From contig OZ037875.1 in assembly GCA_964035575.1 (NCBI GenBank), forward strand, positions 62,001 through 126,000: a stretch of DNA of 64,000 nucleotides. Reading direction: 5' to 3'. The first letter of the stretch is position 1. Every line of letters begins with the position of its first letter. The DNA comes from Rhynchopus sp. YZ270_cl-10. Its lineage: Eukaryota; Euglenozoa; Diplonemea; Diplonemida; Diplonemidae. A program made the translations under genes and the position numbers. Below, piece after piece: positions 53,107 to 63,789 of the stretch. The notes beneath the pieces are model-generated. The model did not search any database. It had not been told where the DNA came from and saw only the letters and a list, made by a program, of their open reading frames with translations.

Positions 53107-56100
53107 TTACACTATACTTTTTTTTGTTTGTAAAAAATCGCCCACCCATTTATGACCCGCGCGCTGGGGAAACAGGTACTCCCTGTTTGAACTGTCTGCG
53201 ATCTTGTCAAACGACCTACACCAACCGTCAACAAGACGCGCAGCATACGCACACTCGAGGAAGTTGAAACCACCCTCCAGGGCGTCCAGAACGCTGTGGG
53301 AAACCAAAGTAGTTTGGCCACCTACGGTGTTCTAGGGAGACGACACCGCTAGGGCAAAACCTTTTCGTGCAAAACCGACCCAGAACCGAGCCACGCATCC
53401 TACGTGACACCCACGGCCACCACCTTGACTGGGGACATAAGCTGCCGTCTGCGCTGTACGTGGAGGAGCGTGGGCTGCACATTTTGCGGGTCGTCGAAGT
53501 CCTTGACTGCCTCGTAGGGCTCGATGCTGGGCGCTGTGAAGGCGGAGAGCACCTGTGGAGTTGTGTGGTTGTTCTCGCAGGCAGTGATGATGCGCTCGAA
53601 GGTGGCCACGTGTGCGGCGATGCTGGTGGGGCAGTCGCGCAGGTACATCCGTGCACGTTCGTACTGCTCAGAGTAGAGCGCATCAAACGCATTGTTGTAC
53701 GCAGTGTACGGGCAGTCCTGGTCCGCCTGGTGCAGACGATACATCCACTCCAACTGTGGCCGGTCGTCCAACCCCTTAGGGCTCCCGATCTCGTACAAAA
53801 CGAACGGCGACTTCTGGTACATACGCGCAGTCGCAACCTTGCGCACATACATCATCGTTTCTGCGTCCTGCCCAATCAGCTGGTCTGCCAGAACACCGAT
53901 CTCCCACACATTCCCCCAACGCTCGAGCACACGCAGCAGAGACGCGCACCCACCCACGATGGTAAACTTCTTCATCCCCTGGCAGCCCATGTTCCCACAG
54001 AGCGCACGACCCGAGGTGACGCCTGCGTTCACAGAAAAGCGTGTGTCGCCCGCCTCGAACACAGCCTGGAAAGGATACGACATCCGCATGGCGAGGCAGA
54101 AGTCTGCAGACTTGACACGATGCGAGTCGCATGTGTACAGTGCGTTGAACGCCGCACTGACATGGTCTCCTGTGAACTCGTCGACAAGGCCGTTCCGCTT
54201 GCGTGCAGTTTCGATGACGTTCTCGAGGTACGTTGAGTGCATGTTGACGAGCTGGACCTGCGACATGGTGCGGGACATGGAGCGGAAGTGTCTGATGTTC
54301 AGCATCGCAAGTGAGATGCTTTTGTAGCGCACGCCTGAGGTGTTGAAGCCGACTGCGGTGGGTGCGGAGACGAGGGGGTTGCTTGTGATGGAGACAGTGG
54401 CCTCGTCGTCGGAGATGCTTTCGCGTGGGCGTCGCATGTCATCCTCCTCGAAGCTGGAGGAGCTGAGGCTGTGCAGACTGCCATTGTCCCTTGTGTCGTG
54501 CTGGTCTGTGTGCGACACAAGCACACTCTGCGGCAGGAAGTTGCGGTACTCCCTAAGGTTCAGCACCATGAGGAAGAACGAATGCTCCATGAGCCGCACC
54601 TCGCTGATGAAGCTCTTCTCTGCAGACGTGTCCACATCCTCCAAACGCATATGCGCCACGTTCGACATCTGCGTACCCAACGCGCTCAGTGGTGCCAGCA
54701 GGTAGTTTGTCAGACAGAACACCAGGAACGCGCCTGCAAGGCTCATCACGATGGCCATGGACAGCGCGAACGTGGACGAAGAGTTTGCCTCAACCATGAC
54801 GTCGGAGTGCGGGAGGGACATGATGAGGACGGCAGGCTCGAGCCCCTCGAGCTGCATGTCGTACGACATGATCACGTTCCCGCCGCTGTGGAGGAGTACT
54901 GTGCAGCCGACGGAGGCTTGGAGCGAGCCGAACTGGTCCACCACTGCGTTCACGGCATGGCGCACACGCGAATCGTCTGCAAAGGACGCAATGTTGAGCA
55001 CACCTTGCAACATGGCAAGCGGCAAGCCGGTCTCCTCCTCAAGCTTCTCCGGCGCCAGACTGTGCGCCAGCAGGGTGTAGTCTGGCACCGCCATCAGGAA
55101 CACGCCTATCAGGTTTTCGTGCGCACTCCCTAGCCGCCTCATGTGGCGGTTCAGGTCGCTGAGGGTGAAGTCCACTGCAACGGTCCCTTTGTGCTCTGTG
55201 CCTACCCAAATGCCTGCGGCGACGGTCACTCCGAAGCCTCCTGTGTCGCTGAAGTTGTAGGGTGCGGTCCATGCGATGGCTTCACGTTGGGCGTACCAGG
55301 GGCGGACGCGTGGGTCGAAGTTGGGTACGAGGAGGGGCTCGGAGTTGGTGGTCTTGACGAATTCTGTTTCTGCGAGGTGTGCTTCGACAACGATGAGTGC
55401 GGTGCTGCCTGCAGGGCCGTGGCAGAACCTGGCGTTGGGCAGGTCGCCTGCGAAGCAGTTGAAGTTGCACGAACTCTCCCAGTCCCTGCAGCGAAAGGCC
55501 TCACTGCAGAACTCATCCTTGCGGAAGTTGGTCGGGCTGCACCGCACCCACGTCGGCAGCACGTCGTGCGGCTGGTAACCAATGTACGCCCCCCACACGC
55601 CCGGCTGGTCTGGGTACGGTGCTGCCCCATGCACCCTGCCCTCGCTTGTCCCATAGTATATGAGGTGCAACGCATTCGCCTGCCCTACGGTGTTCAGGAT
55701 GCTTGTCATCCACAGCTGCGGACGTGGCCATGTGGAGGCCAGACTCACCAGGTCCGTCCGCACCAGCTGTTGGACGTGCTTGAGGATGTTCACGCCGGTG
55801 CTCAGCTCATCGCGGATGGAGGTGATAACGGTGCCTGCAGTTGCCTGGATGAGACTAAGCGTCGCGTCTTCAATGACACCACGCGATGTGATGTACGTGA
55901 TGAGCCATGTCACAATGCCGACCGTGACAATCGTTGTCCACACCAAGAGCATGACGCCACGCGCAAGACATATGCCAGACCCGCTCCACTTCGTGTACAC
56001 AGCAAACGCAATCGCAACAGAGGCGCTAGACACACACACAACACAGAGGATGATGATGTGCACCCAGTACAACGTGGAAGGGAAGGGGTGGATCGACCCG

Positions 56101-56183
56101 CAGTCCATCGCTTCTGTGTCGACCACAGCCCCACATGCTAGGAGTAACATGAGGAACCATTGCCTCCACATGTGTGAAGGCAT
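53107..56183 (-). CDS. Receptor-type nucleotide cyclase homologue, probably inactive
   Basis: Unspliced, the frame from 56183 ends at 53400 (927 aa). A better model removes an intron 53403-53294 (GTAGGA...CCCACAG, 110 nt) and adds a coding-like exon 53293-53107, giving 988 aa. Topology: hydrophobic start, membrane helices at about 40-63 and 75-98, an extracellular dCache sensor (FDPRVRPWYAQR at 289-300), a helix at 471-497, then a HAMP-like stretch and a cyclase domain at about 620-790. Active class III cyclases have Asp in D-I-x-x-F; here it is Asn629 (LNIRHF). Asp673 of TGD is kept. The usual V-N-x-A-x-R becomes C-A-S-L-L-R, losing the Asn. It may act as a sensor or regulatory partner of another cyclase. 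Confidence 0.8.
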
Positions 56184-56343
56184 TTCTGTCTTGAAGAGTG
56201 GTGATATTTATTGGAGAGAAAAATGGGAAAAGAGAACCAAAAAATGGGAAATATCACTTCGTTTTCCGAATCTTTTCTATCATTTTTCCCCCCCCTTCCC
56301 CTCCCCTCCCCTTACCCCCCCTCCCATCATCCCACCTTCCCTT

Positions 56344-57024
56344 TCACAAAGACTGTGCAACGTTGTTGGCATATGGGGTAACAATGCAGGCAGCTCCCGC
56401 GCGTTTGAAGCTGATCATGGTTTCTTCTAGCACTTTGCGTTCATCGAGCCAGCCTTTTGCGATGGCGGCCTCCAGCATTCTCCAGTCACTGTGGTAAGCA
56501 ATTGTGGGTGAGGTCGAAGAGTTGGCCTCTTCAGATAGGATGTCGAGCGAGGTGAGACCACCCTCCACCATGGTCAGGTCTGCGTATGGCAGCTGTGGCG
56601 TTGCTGTGGAGCAGATGAGGGTGTGGATCAGTTGGCTTGCTTCGAGACCGAGACGGGTCTTTTCAATGTGCTCTGCACGAACCGTCAGACAATCGGTCCC
56701 AGTCTCCGCGGCCTGCAGGATTAGCTCCTCATCCCACGCCTTGCCTGTTGCGTCCAGCATAATCGCTATCCTCCCCTCACTCTGCTTCACAGCGTTGCGG
56801 AGCTCTTTGAACAGTGCTGCCGGTGTCCCCTTCCCAGACGCGGAGACGTACACGCCGCGCACCCCGCTTGCGTCTGCAGCCTCCAGCGCACCCAGTACAT
56901 CCCCATCCCGCTCGAAGGTTGCTGTCTGGATCAAATCTGTCTTCGCAATGCGGTTCTCCTGGAACAACTCGCGAATGCCTTCCTTCATACGAAACCTACG
57001 CAAACGCACCAAAGGGAAGCTCAT
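56344..57024 (-). CDS. HemB-like protein, shortened, catalytic lysines missing
   Basis: 226 aa; functional porphobilinogen synthases have about 320-340. Both ends are clearly HemB: FPLVRLRRFRMKEGIREL at 3-20, and at 148-226 YADLTMVEGGLTSLDIL, GWLDERKVLEETMISFKRAG and an N/C-terminal match to the TIM-barrel closing helices. In active enzymes the C-terminal Schiff-base Lys sits in MVKPG; here it is MVEGG (residues 152-156). The other Lys (in SAKY), the metal-binding Cys cluster and the SDMMDGR segment lie in a middle part that is missing or unrecognisable. The reading frame is open with normal composition, so it may be a conserved pseudoenzyme rather than a pseudogene. It should not make porphobilinogen. 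Confidence 0.78.
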   Translation of the reverse strand: MSFPLVRLRRFRMKEGIRELFQENRIAKTDLIQTATFERDGDVLGALEAADASGVRGVYVSASGKGTPAALFKELRNAVKQSEGRIAIMLDATGKAWDEELILQAAETGTDCLTVRAEHIEKTRLGLEASQLIHTLICSTATPQLPYADLTMVEGGLTSLDILSEEANSSTSPTIAYHSDWRMLEAAIAKGWLDERKVLEETMISFKRAGAACIVTPYANNVAQSL

Positions 57025-58093
57025 TGCGGGATAGGGGGTGAAGGTGTAAAGGAGTGCTATGGAGGGGGAGTAGTGTGGTGTTGGATGAAAAAAGAAGTAG
57101 AGTTTTGAGTTCATCTTCGGGTGTCTACTAAAACAACCAAGTTTTCGAAAAAAAAAAAAGTTGAAAAACAGTGAGACAACAAACATCGGTGGGGTAAAAA
57201 CCCTCCTTAGACTTTTGAAATTCCAAAATCCACCTTAGTTTTTACCCCACCGGTGTTTGTTGTCTTACTGTACAACAGAAAAAGGGGAGTAGAGTCGTTT
57301 CGTTTGGTGCGTAAGAGGTGGGGGTGAAGGGTGGGGAGTCTCTGTACAGCGTGAAGATGCGGGCTAGAGTTAGTTAGGCGTGTTGTCTTTATGCTGAAAG
57401 GGGGAGGAGCGTTGCTGCAGTGAGGCTTTGGTAGCGCCCAAGACACCCTCTGGGGGCGCGGGCGCTGAAGAACAAAGCTTTCTTCACAGTGCTTCATCAG
57501 CACAACCTGGTAGACGAACAAATGAAGAAAAAAGGTGTCTCACTGCGACGCACTTCAGCAGCACCTTTGGTCGAAGCTAGAAGTTCAAACATGGCGCGCA
57601 TTTATCGAAAGCAAAACAAACACAACAACACAGAAAACGCATAGGGGAGATACAGCGAAAAATGTAATAAGCCATCGCTCACGTAGCAGTAGCCAGTCGC
57701 AGCAGGCGCATAACATCACGGCACTCTGTCTGTGCCAAATACACTGCAGAGAATGCCAGAACAATACAATGAGGTGTACAGCAAAACACCAGATGTGTAA
57801 TTATGTCCTCTGTTTGGGTTAAAAAAAAATCGCAACAGAATAGGGGGAAAAGACAGTAGAAGAGTGCGTTCATAAGCGAAGCACAAAAAAAGAACGCTTT
57901 TGTCGAGCACAGCTGTATTTGAATAGATTGGGGGGGGTGCCTGTCATAGGGGTGGGCAGGTCATAAGTGCTCCATCCACGCACACTTTCTCGGAGCTGGG
58001 TGGTGGGTAGGTGGGTGGGTGTAGAACAAATGAGAGAAGAAGAAAAACGAAGGAGAACTCCAAATCAGAAGCTCTCCTGGGGGGTGCTAACCT
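57025..58093. other. Intergenic region with a foldback element
   Basis: 5' flank of the HemB-like gene and 3' flank of the propeller gene. Apart from the foldback at 57168-57271 nothing is recognised; small frames at 57207-57910 lack coding character. Confidence 0.6.
57168..57271. mobile_element. Small foldback (MITE-like), 34-bp arms
   Basis: ACAGTGAGACAACAAACATC and GGTGGGGTAAAAACC on the left pair with the reverse complement at 57238-57271, two mismatches, about 35 nt between. It is too short for a gene; no target duplication is obvious. Confidence 0.7.
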
Positions 58094-59242
58094 TTATTCA
58101 GGGTACAGACGTTTGGTGACAATGCTTTGTGCAGACTGGAATATAATCACATTTGAACTTGACGATATCGCAAACATATCCCCGCTGTTCTGAGACACAA
58201 CACGCACGCAGGACATGCTGTCCACTTCATACTGGTGCAGCTCAGATGCGGCCTCGCTTCTGACATCAAGCACGAAGTACTGTCCACACGGGGTGAACTG
58301 CATGCCTGCAGCACGCACCTTGAAGCTGCAGAGTGGCGCGCCACCCCAATCGTAGAGTCGCACGGTACTCCCCGCGCACAACGCAAACACAGCGGCAGTC
58401 TCCGACACCGCCATGTGGCTGCCAGGTTCTGCCATCACAGATGCAACAGCGACTCCTGTGTTGGTATCCCACAGCGACACCCTCTCTTCGAGAAAGGTCG
58501 TTACCTGCACCTCAAGGCGCGACGACGTCAGCACCCACGCACCACACTTCGACACCACCACATTTGCAGAGAGGTTTGGTGTGAGGGATCGGAGAAACGT
58601 AAGGTCCTCATCGTAGACTGCGACGTGGTTGTCGCCTCTCGCGAGGACAACCCTGCCGGAGGCGTACACTGCGCCGTAAGAACCCTTCACGGTGTGCAAA
58701 ACGTCGCCGCTGGGCAGCGCAATCTCAACAAAATGCTCCCTGCACGCCAGGTAGCAGCGTGTCTTGCACCGTGAGATGGCAGGCGCGCCGGACGTTGTCA
58801 TATCCAACGTGAAGTCGAAGAGCGTGTCGAAGGATTCAGTGTCAAATCCGAGAACCTTCGTCCGGGAGGTGTCTGTGGTGTTTAAGTAGGAGAAGCGGGC
58901 AACGCCGTGTGCACTGCCTTCATCGTGGAGGGCGACACAAAGCCCGCCACACTGCGACAGTGCCCACTGCTTTGCATAAAACGGAAGTTTGTACTCAGCT
59001 GGGCATCGCACGTTTGCATGGGTAGGGCAGGCAAGCACGACCTGCACCCCTGCACCAATCGCAGTGTCCTGCAGACGGCACGTCCCCTCCACCACCTCAG
59101 TGCCAACGCGCACCTCGACAGACGCAGGCGAGATAGCCAGCACCGTGCACGCAACCCTCTTCGCTGCTGCAACGTTTGCGTCGCACGGCACCTCCACTGT
59201 CGCAGTTGCGCCTGACTCTTCCAGCACAAAGGTCACATCCAT
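58094..59242 (-). CDS. Ubiquitin-like domain plus beta-propeller protein
   Basis: 382 aa from MDVTFVLEESGATATVEV; an ATG 23 codons upstream is in frame but its extension is His-rich and unlikely. Residues 1-75 have the strand pattern of a ubiquitin-like fold (EVRVGTEVVEGTCRLQDTAI matches the strand 3-4 region). The rest is a string of ~40-residue beta blades (HVAVYDEDLTFLRSL, RVSLWDTNTGVAVASV, TVRLYDWGGAPLCSF), as in degenerate WD40 propellers. No catalytic motif. Such proteins usually act as scaffolds; the partner is unknown. Confidence 0.65.
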   Translation of the reverse strand: MDVTFVLEESGATATVEVPCDANVAAAKRVACTVLAISPASVEVRVGTEVVEGTCRLQDTAIGAGVQVVLACPTHANVRCPAEYKLPFYAKQWALSQCGGLCVALHDEGSAHGVARFSYLNTTDTSRTKVLGFDTESFDTLFDFTLDMTTSGAPAISRCKTRCYLACREHFVEIALPSGDVLHTVKGSYGAVYASGRVVLARGDNHVAVYDEDLTFLRSLTPNLSANVVVSKCGAWVLTSSRLEVQVTTFLEERVSLWDTNTGVAVASVMAEPGSHMAVSETAAVFALCAGSTVRLYDWGGAPLCSFKVRAAGMQFTPCGQYFVLDVRSEAASELHQYEVDSMSCVRVVSQNSGDMFAISSSSNVIIFQSAQSIVTKRLYPE

Positions 59243-59627
59243 ATTTGGGGAGGGGTGCAGGTCTGGTGTAGTGATGCTGTGGATGTGGATGTGTCCGTTG
59301 CGGCGGGTCAAATGAACTAAAAGTCAAGGGAAACAGCCTCAAGATGTGACCACTGGTGTGTCATGTTGCAAAAAAAATATCACAAAAAAAAATTCCTCTT
59401 TTTTATTATTGCTGTATATATCGGACACGCGCACCCCACTTTGCCCCCCAGTTTTGTATCGACAATCGCCCACACCCAAGGCAGGTTCTGCACTGTCACC
59501 CGAAGGTTAGGATACACACAGATGGCACACATTTTTTTTGTTCTTACTTTATGCAGTCAGTTGGAAGTTCTTTCAGTCTCTCTCTTTCTCAAGGTTCACT
59601 TCTATTTCTTAACAACCCCGTTCTACT
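59243..59627. other. Intergenic region
   Basis: 5' flank of the propeller gene and 3' flank of the subtilase. T- and A-runs only; no gene seen. Confidence 0.55.
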
Positions 59628-62600
59628 CTACGCACTCTCTACAGGCTCCAACTCTTCGCCTGCCTCGTCTTCACGCTCTTTGGTGCGCTTAGCGAACTCT
59701 TCGTCAGCGTTGCGCATGCGCCACTTTATCCACCATTGGTATGCAAAGTGCGCGGCAATGACTTTGAGCACAATGACAAGCGCCACGACAAAGTAGTACC
59801 AGTTCTTTTGGAGGAAGGTTTTGGGTGCCGGCGTGGACCCCGTTCCGACAACACTCTCGTGCTCTAGAGGGGCGAGTGTGCGTGTCTGCCTGATGTCGGA
59901 GTACGTGCACCCCGAGTCCTCGCGCGGCTCCACAGGAAGCACATCGACAATAAGGGGGAACGTGAAGTTCGTGGCACGCTCTTCCGACACCACAGCACCA
60001 ACGTACATCGGGTTGTCGCCCGTCGCAAGCACAGTGCACTCCGGCACCGTACCCAGGCCACGCTGGAACCACACCGCATGGTTTGGGTCGGTGCTCCCAA
60101 TGTACTCCGCGTTGTCCCACACCGCAAGAAACACATCGACCTCCGACCCCGACCCGTACAGCACCTTGTACGATGCGGCCCAGTCGTTGTGTGTCCGGAA
60201 GGCAAGGCGCACCGACTGGTGTGCCTTCAAGGACCCGAGGAGCCAGGCCTGTGTGCCCACGTAATGCTCTGCATAGATGCCGTCGAAGGGCAGGAGGGAG
60301 GCGAGGTCCACTTGGCAGGCGTGTCCGGTCTTGCCTGTTCCTGTGCAGTCGCATGCTGTGTCCTGTGTGTCGGCGTTGCGCACGCACACCCCGCTGTTGC
60401 ACGTGCCGCTCGGGATGTGGTCCTTGCCGGGACACTGCAGGTCGCAAAGCTTGCCCCCGTACCCAGGCGTGCACGCGCATGCGTTCGCAACGCATTCACC
60501 GTGCCCACTGCAGGGTGACAGCATGCAGTCGACAGAGGGGTAGCAATGTGCACCGCTGCTCCCAGCAGCACACGAAGTGCACAGCGTCGCAGGGTCGTAG
60601 TGCCCGTCGCAGCTGCAGAGGTGCTGCGACCCTGCCGCCGGCGACGCACAGCGTCCACGCAGTCCGCATGTGTGCGCCTCGCAGCTGCCGTGCACCTTGT
60701 AGCTAATCAGAAAGCCCTGCTCCGCACCGACGTAGTCAGACATAAAGCGGATGTACGTCGCCCCCTGCACCCACATTGTCCCGTTCCCGTTCACCTGCAG
60801 TGCGGCTGACCCAGTGAAGCTCTGTAGCTGGTGGCCATAGTTCGGTTCGTCCTGGAAGACCCAAAGCCAGTCGTACTCGGCCTCAATCTGGAAGTGCACG
60901 AAGGTGAGTTCAACCCACCACGCTGGGTTGAGGGGGACGATCTTCCAGTCGCAGTGGCGCCCGTTTTGGTATTTGTTGTACGAGTTGATTTGGATGTGGC
61001 CTTCGTACTCACCTTCGAGGAGCGCCACGTGGCCGTCTGGGCTGCACCAGTGTGTAGGTGTGGCGCAGTCGTCACCACCACGGCCACGTGCACAGGTGGA
61101 GCAGTCTGCACCACCGTAGCCTTCGTCGCAACGGCAGACCTGCTGTATGGGTGGCAGGGACGTGTCGCAGGATCCGTGCTGCGAGCAGGCGCAGTCCGTG
61201 TCGCAGTTGCTCCCGTGGAAGCCGTCTTGACAACGGTCGCATCTGTCCCCTGCAAAGAAGCCGTCACACGCACACTTCGCACCCTCGCAGGTCCCATGTC
61301 CGTGGCAGAACCCCTCATGGTTGCACACCGAGCAGTCCACATGGTGTAGGTGCGCCTCACACTCACAGAGCCCAGTCGCTGTGTCGCACACACCGTTCCC
61401 GGAGCAGTCGTTGGGGCAGGGCTGCGCCTGCACGCCGTCGTGCACGACGATGCCTGGCGCTGTCACCACCACGGAGATGGGCACACCTGCATAGGGGTCG
61501 TGCTCGACGACGTGGTAGCCGTACACCATCGCACGGTAGGTACCTGCCTCGGGGTGTTCGATGCGGATCTTCTCGCAGACGTTGAGACGGTCGAAGGGCT
61601 GCTCTGTGCTGCGTGCCTCGCGGTTCTCATTGCCGTACAGCAGCTTGCCACTGGGGGTGACAAGCACGAGGTCGATGTCGTTCACCATCATTGCCTCTGC
61701 GCCATACGCCGCAGGGTAGTCCAGAAAGCACATTGTCACACGCAGGTCACTCTGCTCTGTGTTGACATCAAACCCCACGACAAACTGCTCATCCTGTACA
61801 ACATAGTGCTGGTTCACCACATGCAGGGTGTCCACCTGCAAGACGTCCTGCAGTGCAAACGCACCCCAGCCCTGTTGGTTGTTGGGCACACCAAGGTTCG
61901 GATCTGACTCTACCCCTGCGACGTGCCGAGCAGAGTGGATAAGCATCGCACGCACCAGGGTGTAGCTGGGTTCAATGAAGGTCCCTTTCCCCTGCACACC
62001 GCCGGGGTGCCACGCCTCACGGAAGTACTGTCGTATGAGCGCTGAGGCAGCGGTGACGAAGGGAGACGCCATGCTGGTGCCTCGGTGCCGGATGACACCA
62101 CACCGACTCTCGCTGTCTGCAGAGGTGACGTACTGTCCCGGCGACACGACGTCCGGTTTGATACGCCCATCATAAGCGGGGCCATGTGCATAATGCCCTA
62201 GACCCATATTCTCGAGGGTGGTGCCCTCTTGAAAAGCGTTGTTGATGCGCACACCCACAGCGATAACGTTCTTAGCAGAGGCAGGCGAAAGGATGCCCTG
62301 CGCGGCGGAGTTCCCTGCAGAGACGACAACAACGTAGTCGGGGTGCCGCCAGACGTAGTCATCAATCTCCCGGTCCAGCATCTGGAAGGTGGGGATGCTG
62401 TTGTTTGGCTCCTTCACGAAGGCGCCCCAGGAGTTGTGCGAGACGCGTCCACCCTCTTTGTAGTTCACATCGAAGTGCGCGTCCACATCCTTCGGCACCA
62501 AAAGCTTTGACGGCAACTGTTCTTTGCAGTTTTGATCCGAAAAAATAATCTTTGCCTCATGCGCAAGACCGGTGTACGGACCTGCCGTTCCCCCTTCATT

Positions 62601-63527
62601 ACTTAATGCGTTGGGTGCGAGCGAACCACAGATCGAACCGGTTACGTGAGTTCCGTGCCCAACATTGTCTGCTGCGTCTTCCGACCCGGTTGCTTTCCAG
62701 ACACATTTTTTGTAGGAAACCACCTTGCGGTGTTTGTAGTTCATTTTTGGATAGTAGGCCAGCTTTTCGGACTCATCTTTGAAAAGACAGTGCTCGACGT
62801 TGAGACCGGAGTCGGCAACGAGGATGAGTTCTCCTTTGCCTTTCAGGGGCGAGGCGGCGTCCCAGAGAGGGTGCTGGTCCATGACGTCGCTTTGCGTTGT
62901 GCACGTTGCAATGTCGTTGAGGAGTATGCCCTCGGGGGCTCGCTCTGCCCAACGCACTTCGCGTCGTCTGGTAAGGGCGTGGAGGGCTGTTGACGCTGCA
63001 GAGGATGGTACTGTCACCTCATACTTGATGCCTGCGATATGCACCACCTCAGCAGAAATGCTCTGTGCACGGAACATCTGCGTCCACTCCAACACATTCC
63101 GCTCCATGCTGCGCGGTGCGATCACAAAAAGCACTGCCTCCACACCATGCTTCACAACGGCACCGCGTTTATGTTCCGCTTCAACAAGACGTACCGAGGT
63201 GACATTCCATTTCCGCCGTGCTGCCCCCTCATATATGCGATGCAATGACGACCACACAAGGTAGGTGCGTGGTGCCACATGGTGTGGGTGGCTGTCCTGA
63301 AGCGCTTCTGAGACCTGAGATACGCCTGGTCGGTGGGAGTAGGACACCACAAAGTGGTGGTCATCGTGTGCATTGAAGAGAGCATCGTGGAGAGCAATGT
63401 GAGGTGATGATTTGGGTTTGTCGTGCCCAATGCGAGTACGCGGATCGGAAGAGCCGTCCCCTGCAGAAGCACAACACACAGCTATGCAGCAGAGCAACAC
63501 CCTGCAGTGTACTGAAAGGTGTGCCAT
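59628..63527 (-). CDS. Membrane-anchored subtilase with EGF-like and CUB domains
   Basis: 1299 aa. Signal peptide (HCRVLLCCIAVCCASAGDG). Peptidase S8 domain with the catalytic Asp (LILVADSGL, ~239), His (NVGHGTHVTGS, ~291), oxyanion Asn (VSAGNSAAQG, ~406) and Ser (RGTSMASPFV, ~485), all present. The 40-190 segment is probably a propeptide-like region. After a beta domain come Cys-rich EGF-like modules (CSGNGVCDTATGLCEC, CHGHGTCEGAKCAC), a CUB-like domain (HCDWKIVPLNPAWWVELTF) and more EGF repeats. A membrane helix (YYFVVALVIVLKVIAAHF) and a short acidic cytosolic tail end the protein. Likely a surface or endosomal protease, active by its residues. Target unknown. Confidence 0.9.
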   Translation of the reverse strand: MAHLSVHCRVLLCCIAVCCASAGDGSSDPRTRIGHDKPKSSPHIALHDALFNAHDDHHFVVSYSHRPGVSQVSEALQDSHPHHVAPRTYLVWSSLHRIYEGAARRKWNVTSVRLVEAEHKRGAVVKHGVEAVLFVIAPRSMERNVLEWTQMFRAQSISAEVVHIAGIKYEVTVPSSAASTALHALTRRREVRWAERAPEGILLNDIATCTTQSDVMDQHPLWDAASPLKGKGELILVADSGLNVEHCLFKDESEKLAYYPKMNYKHRKVVSYKKCVWKATGSEDAADNVGHGTHVTGSICGSLAPNALSNEGGTAGPYTGLAHEAKIIFSDQNCKEQLPSKLLVPKDVDAHFDVNYKEGGRVSHNSWGAFVKEPNNSIPTFQMLDREIDDYVWRHPDYVVVVSAGNSAAQGILSPASAKNVIAVGVRINNAFQEGTTLENMGLGHYAHGPAYDGRIKPDVVSPGQYVTSADSESRCGVIRHRGTSMASPFVTAASALIRQYFREAWHPGGVQGKGTFIEPSYTLVRAMLIHSARHVAGVESDPNLGVPNNQQGWGAFALQDVLQVDTLHVVNQHYVVQDEQFVVGFDVNTEQSDLRVTMCFLDYPAAYGAEAMMVNDIDLVLVTPSGKLLYGNENREARSTEQPFDRLNVCEKIRIEHPEAGTYRAMVYGYHVVEHDPYAGVPISVVVTAPGIVVHDGVQAQPCPNDCSGNGVCDTATGLCECEAHLHHVDCSVCNHEGFCHGHGTCEGAKCACDGFFAGDRCDRCQDGFHGSNCDTDCACSQHGSCDTSLPPIQQVCRCDEGYGGADCSTCARGRGGDDCATPTHWCSPDGHVALLEGEYEGHIQINSYNKYQNGRHCDWKIVPLNPAWWVELTFVHFQIEAEYDWLWVFQDEPNYGHQLQSFTGSAALQVNGNGTMWVQGATYIRFMSDYVGAEQGFLISYKVHGSCEAHTCGLRGRCASPAAGSQHLCSCDGHYDPATLCTSCAAGSSGAHCYPSVDCMLSPCSGHGECVANACACTPGYGGKLCDLQCPGKDHIPSGTCNSGVCVRNADTQDTACDCTGTGKTGHACQVDLASLLPFDGIYAEHYVGTQAWLLGSLKAHQSVRLAFRTHNDWAASYKVLYGSGSEVDVFLAVWDNAEYIGSTDPNHAVWFQRGLGTVPECTVLATGDNPMYVGAVVSEERATNFTFPLIVDVLPVEPREDSGCTYSDIRQTRTLAPLEHESVVGTGSTPAPKTFLQKNWYYFVVALVIVLKVIAAHFAYQWWIKWRMRNADEEFAKRTKEREDEAGEELEPVESA

Positions 63528-63789
63528 TTTGTGTTGCTGTCCTTCCTATTGCGTGGGGGGTGATAAAGATAAGTTGTTTGTGGTTCTGGTTTTGCCCTTG
63601 AAATGATGCTTAAAAGAAGCAGCGAGAGGCTGACGCCAGGCTGCGGACAAAAAAGAGTGTTTGAAAAAAGGGGAGGGTATCGTTTCACGTTTCGTGCTTT
63701 GCCGTTTTCCTGTTTTTTTTTGAAAACTTGGAAAAATCACCCACCCCATTGCCCCACTCTAGCACAACCCACCCCCTAATCAAGAAATA
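63528..63789. other. Intergenic region between subtilase and LRR gene
   Basis: On the minus strand C/T-rich stretches precede the subtilase start, compatible with trans-splicing. No gene. Confidence 0.5.

Noticed and set aside
52784-53149. 121-codon minus-strand frame
   Set aside because: AT-rich with Phe/Ser bias, overlapping the better-supported cyclase exon in another frame.
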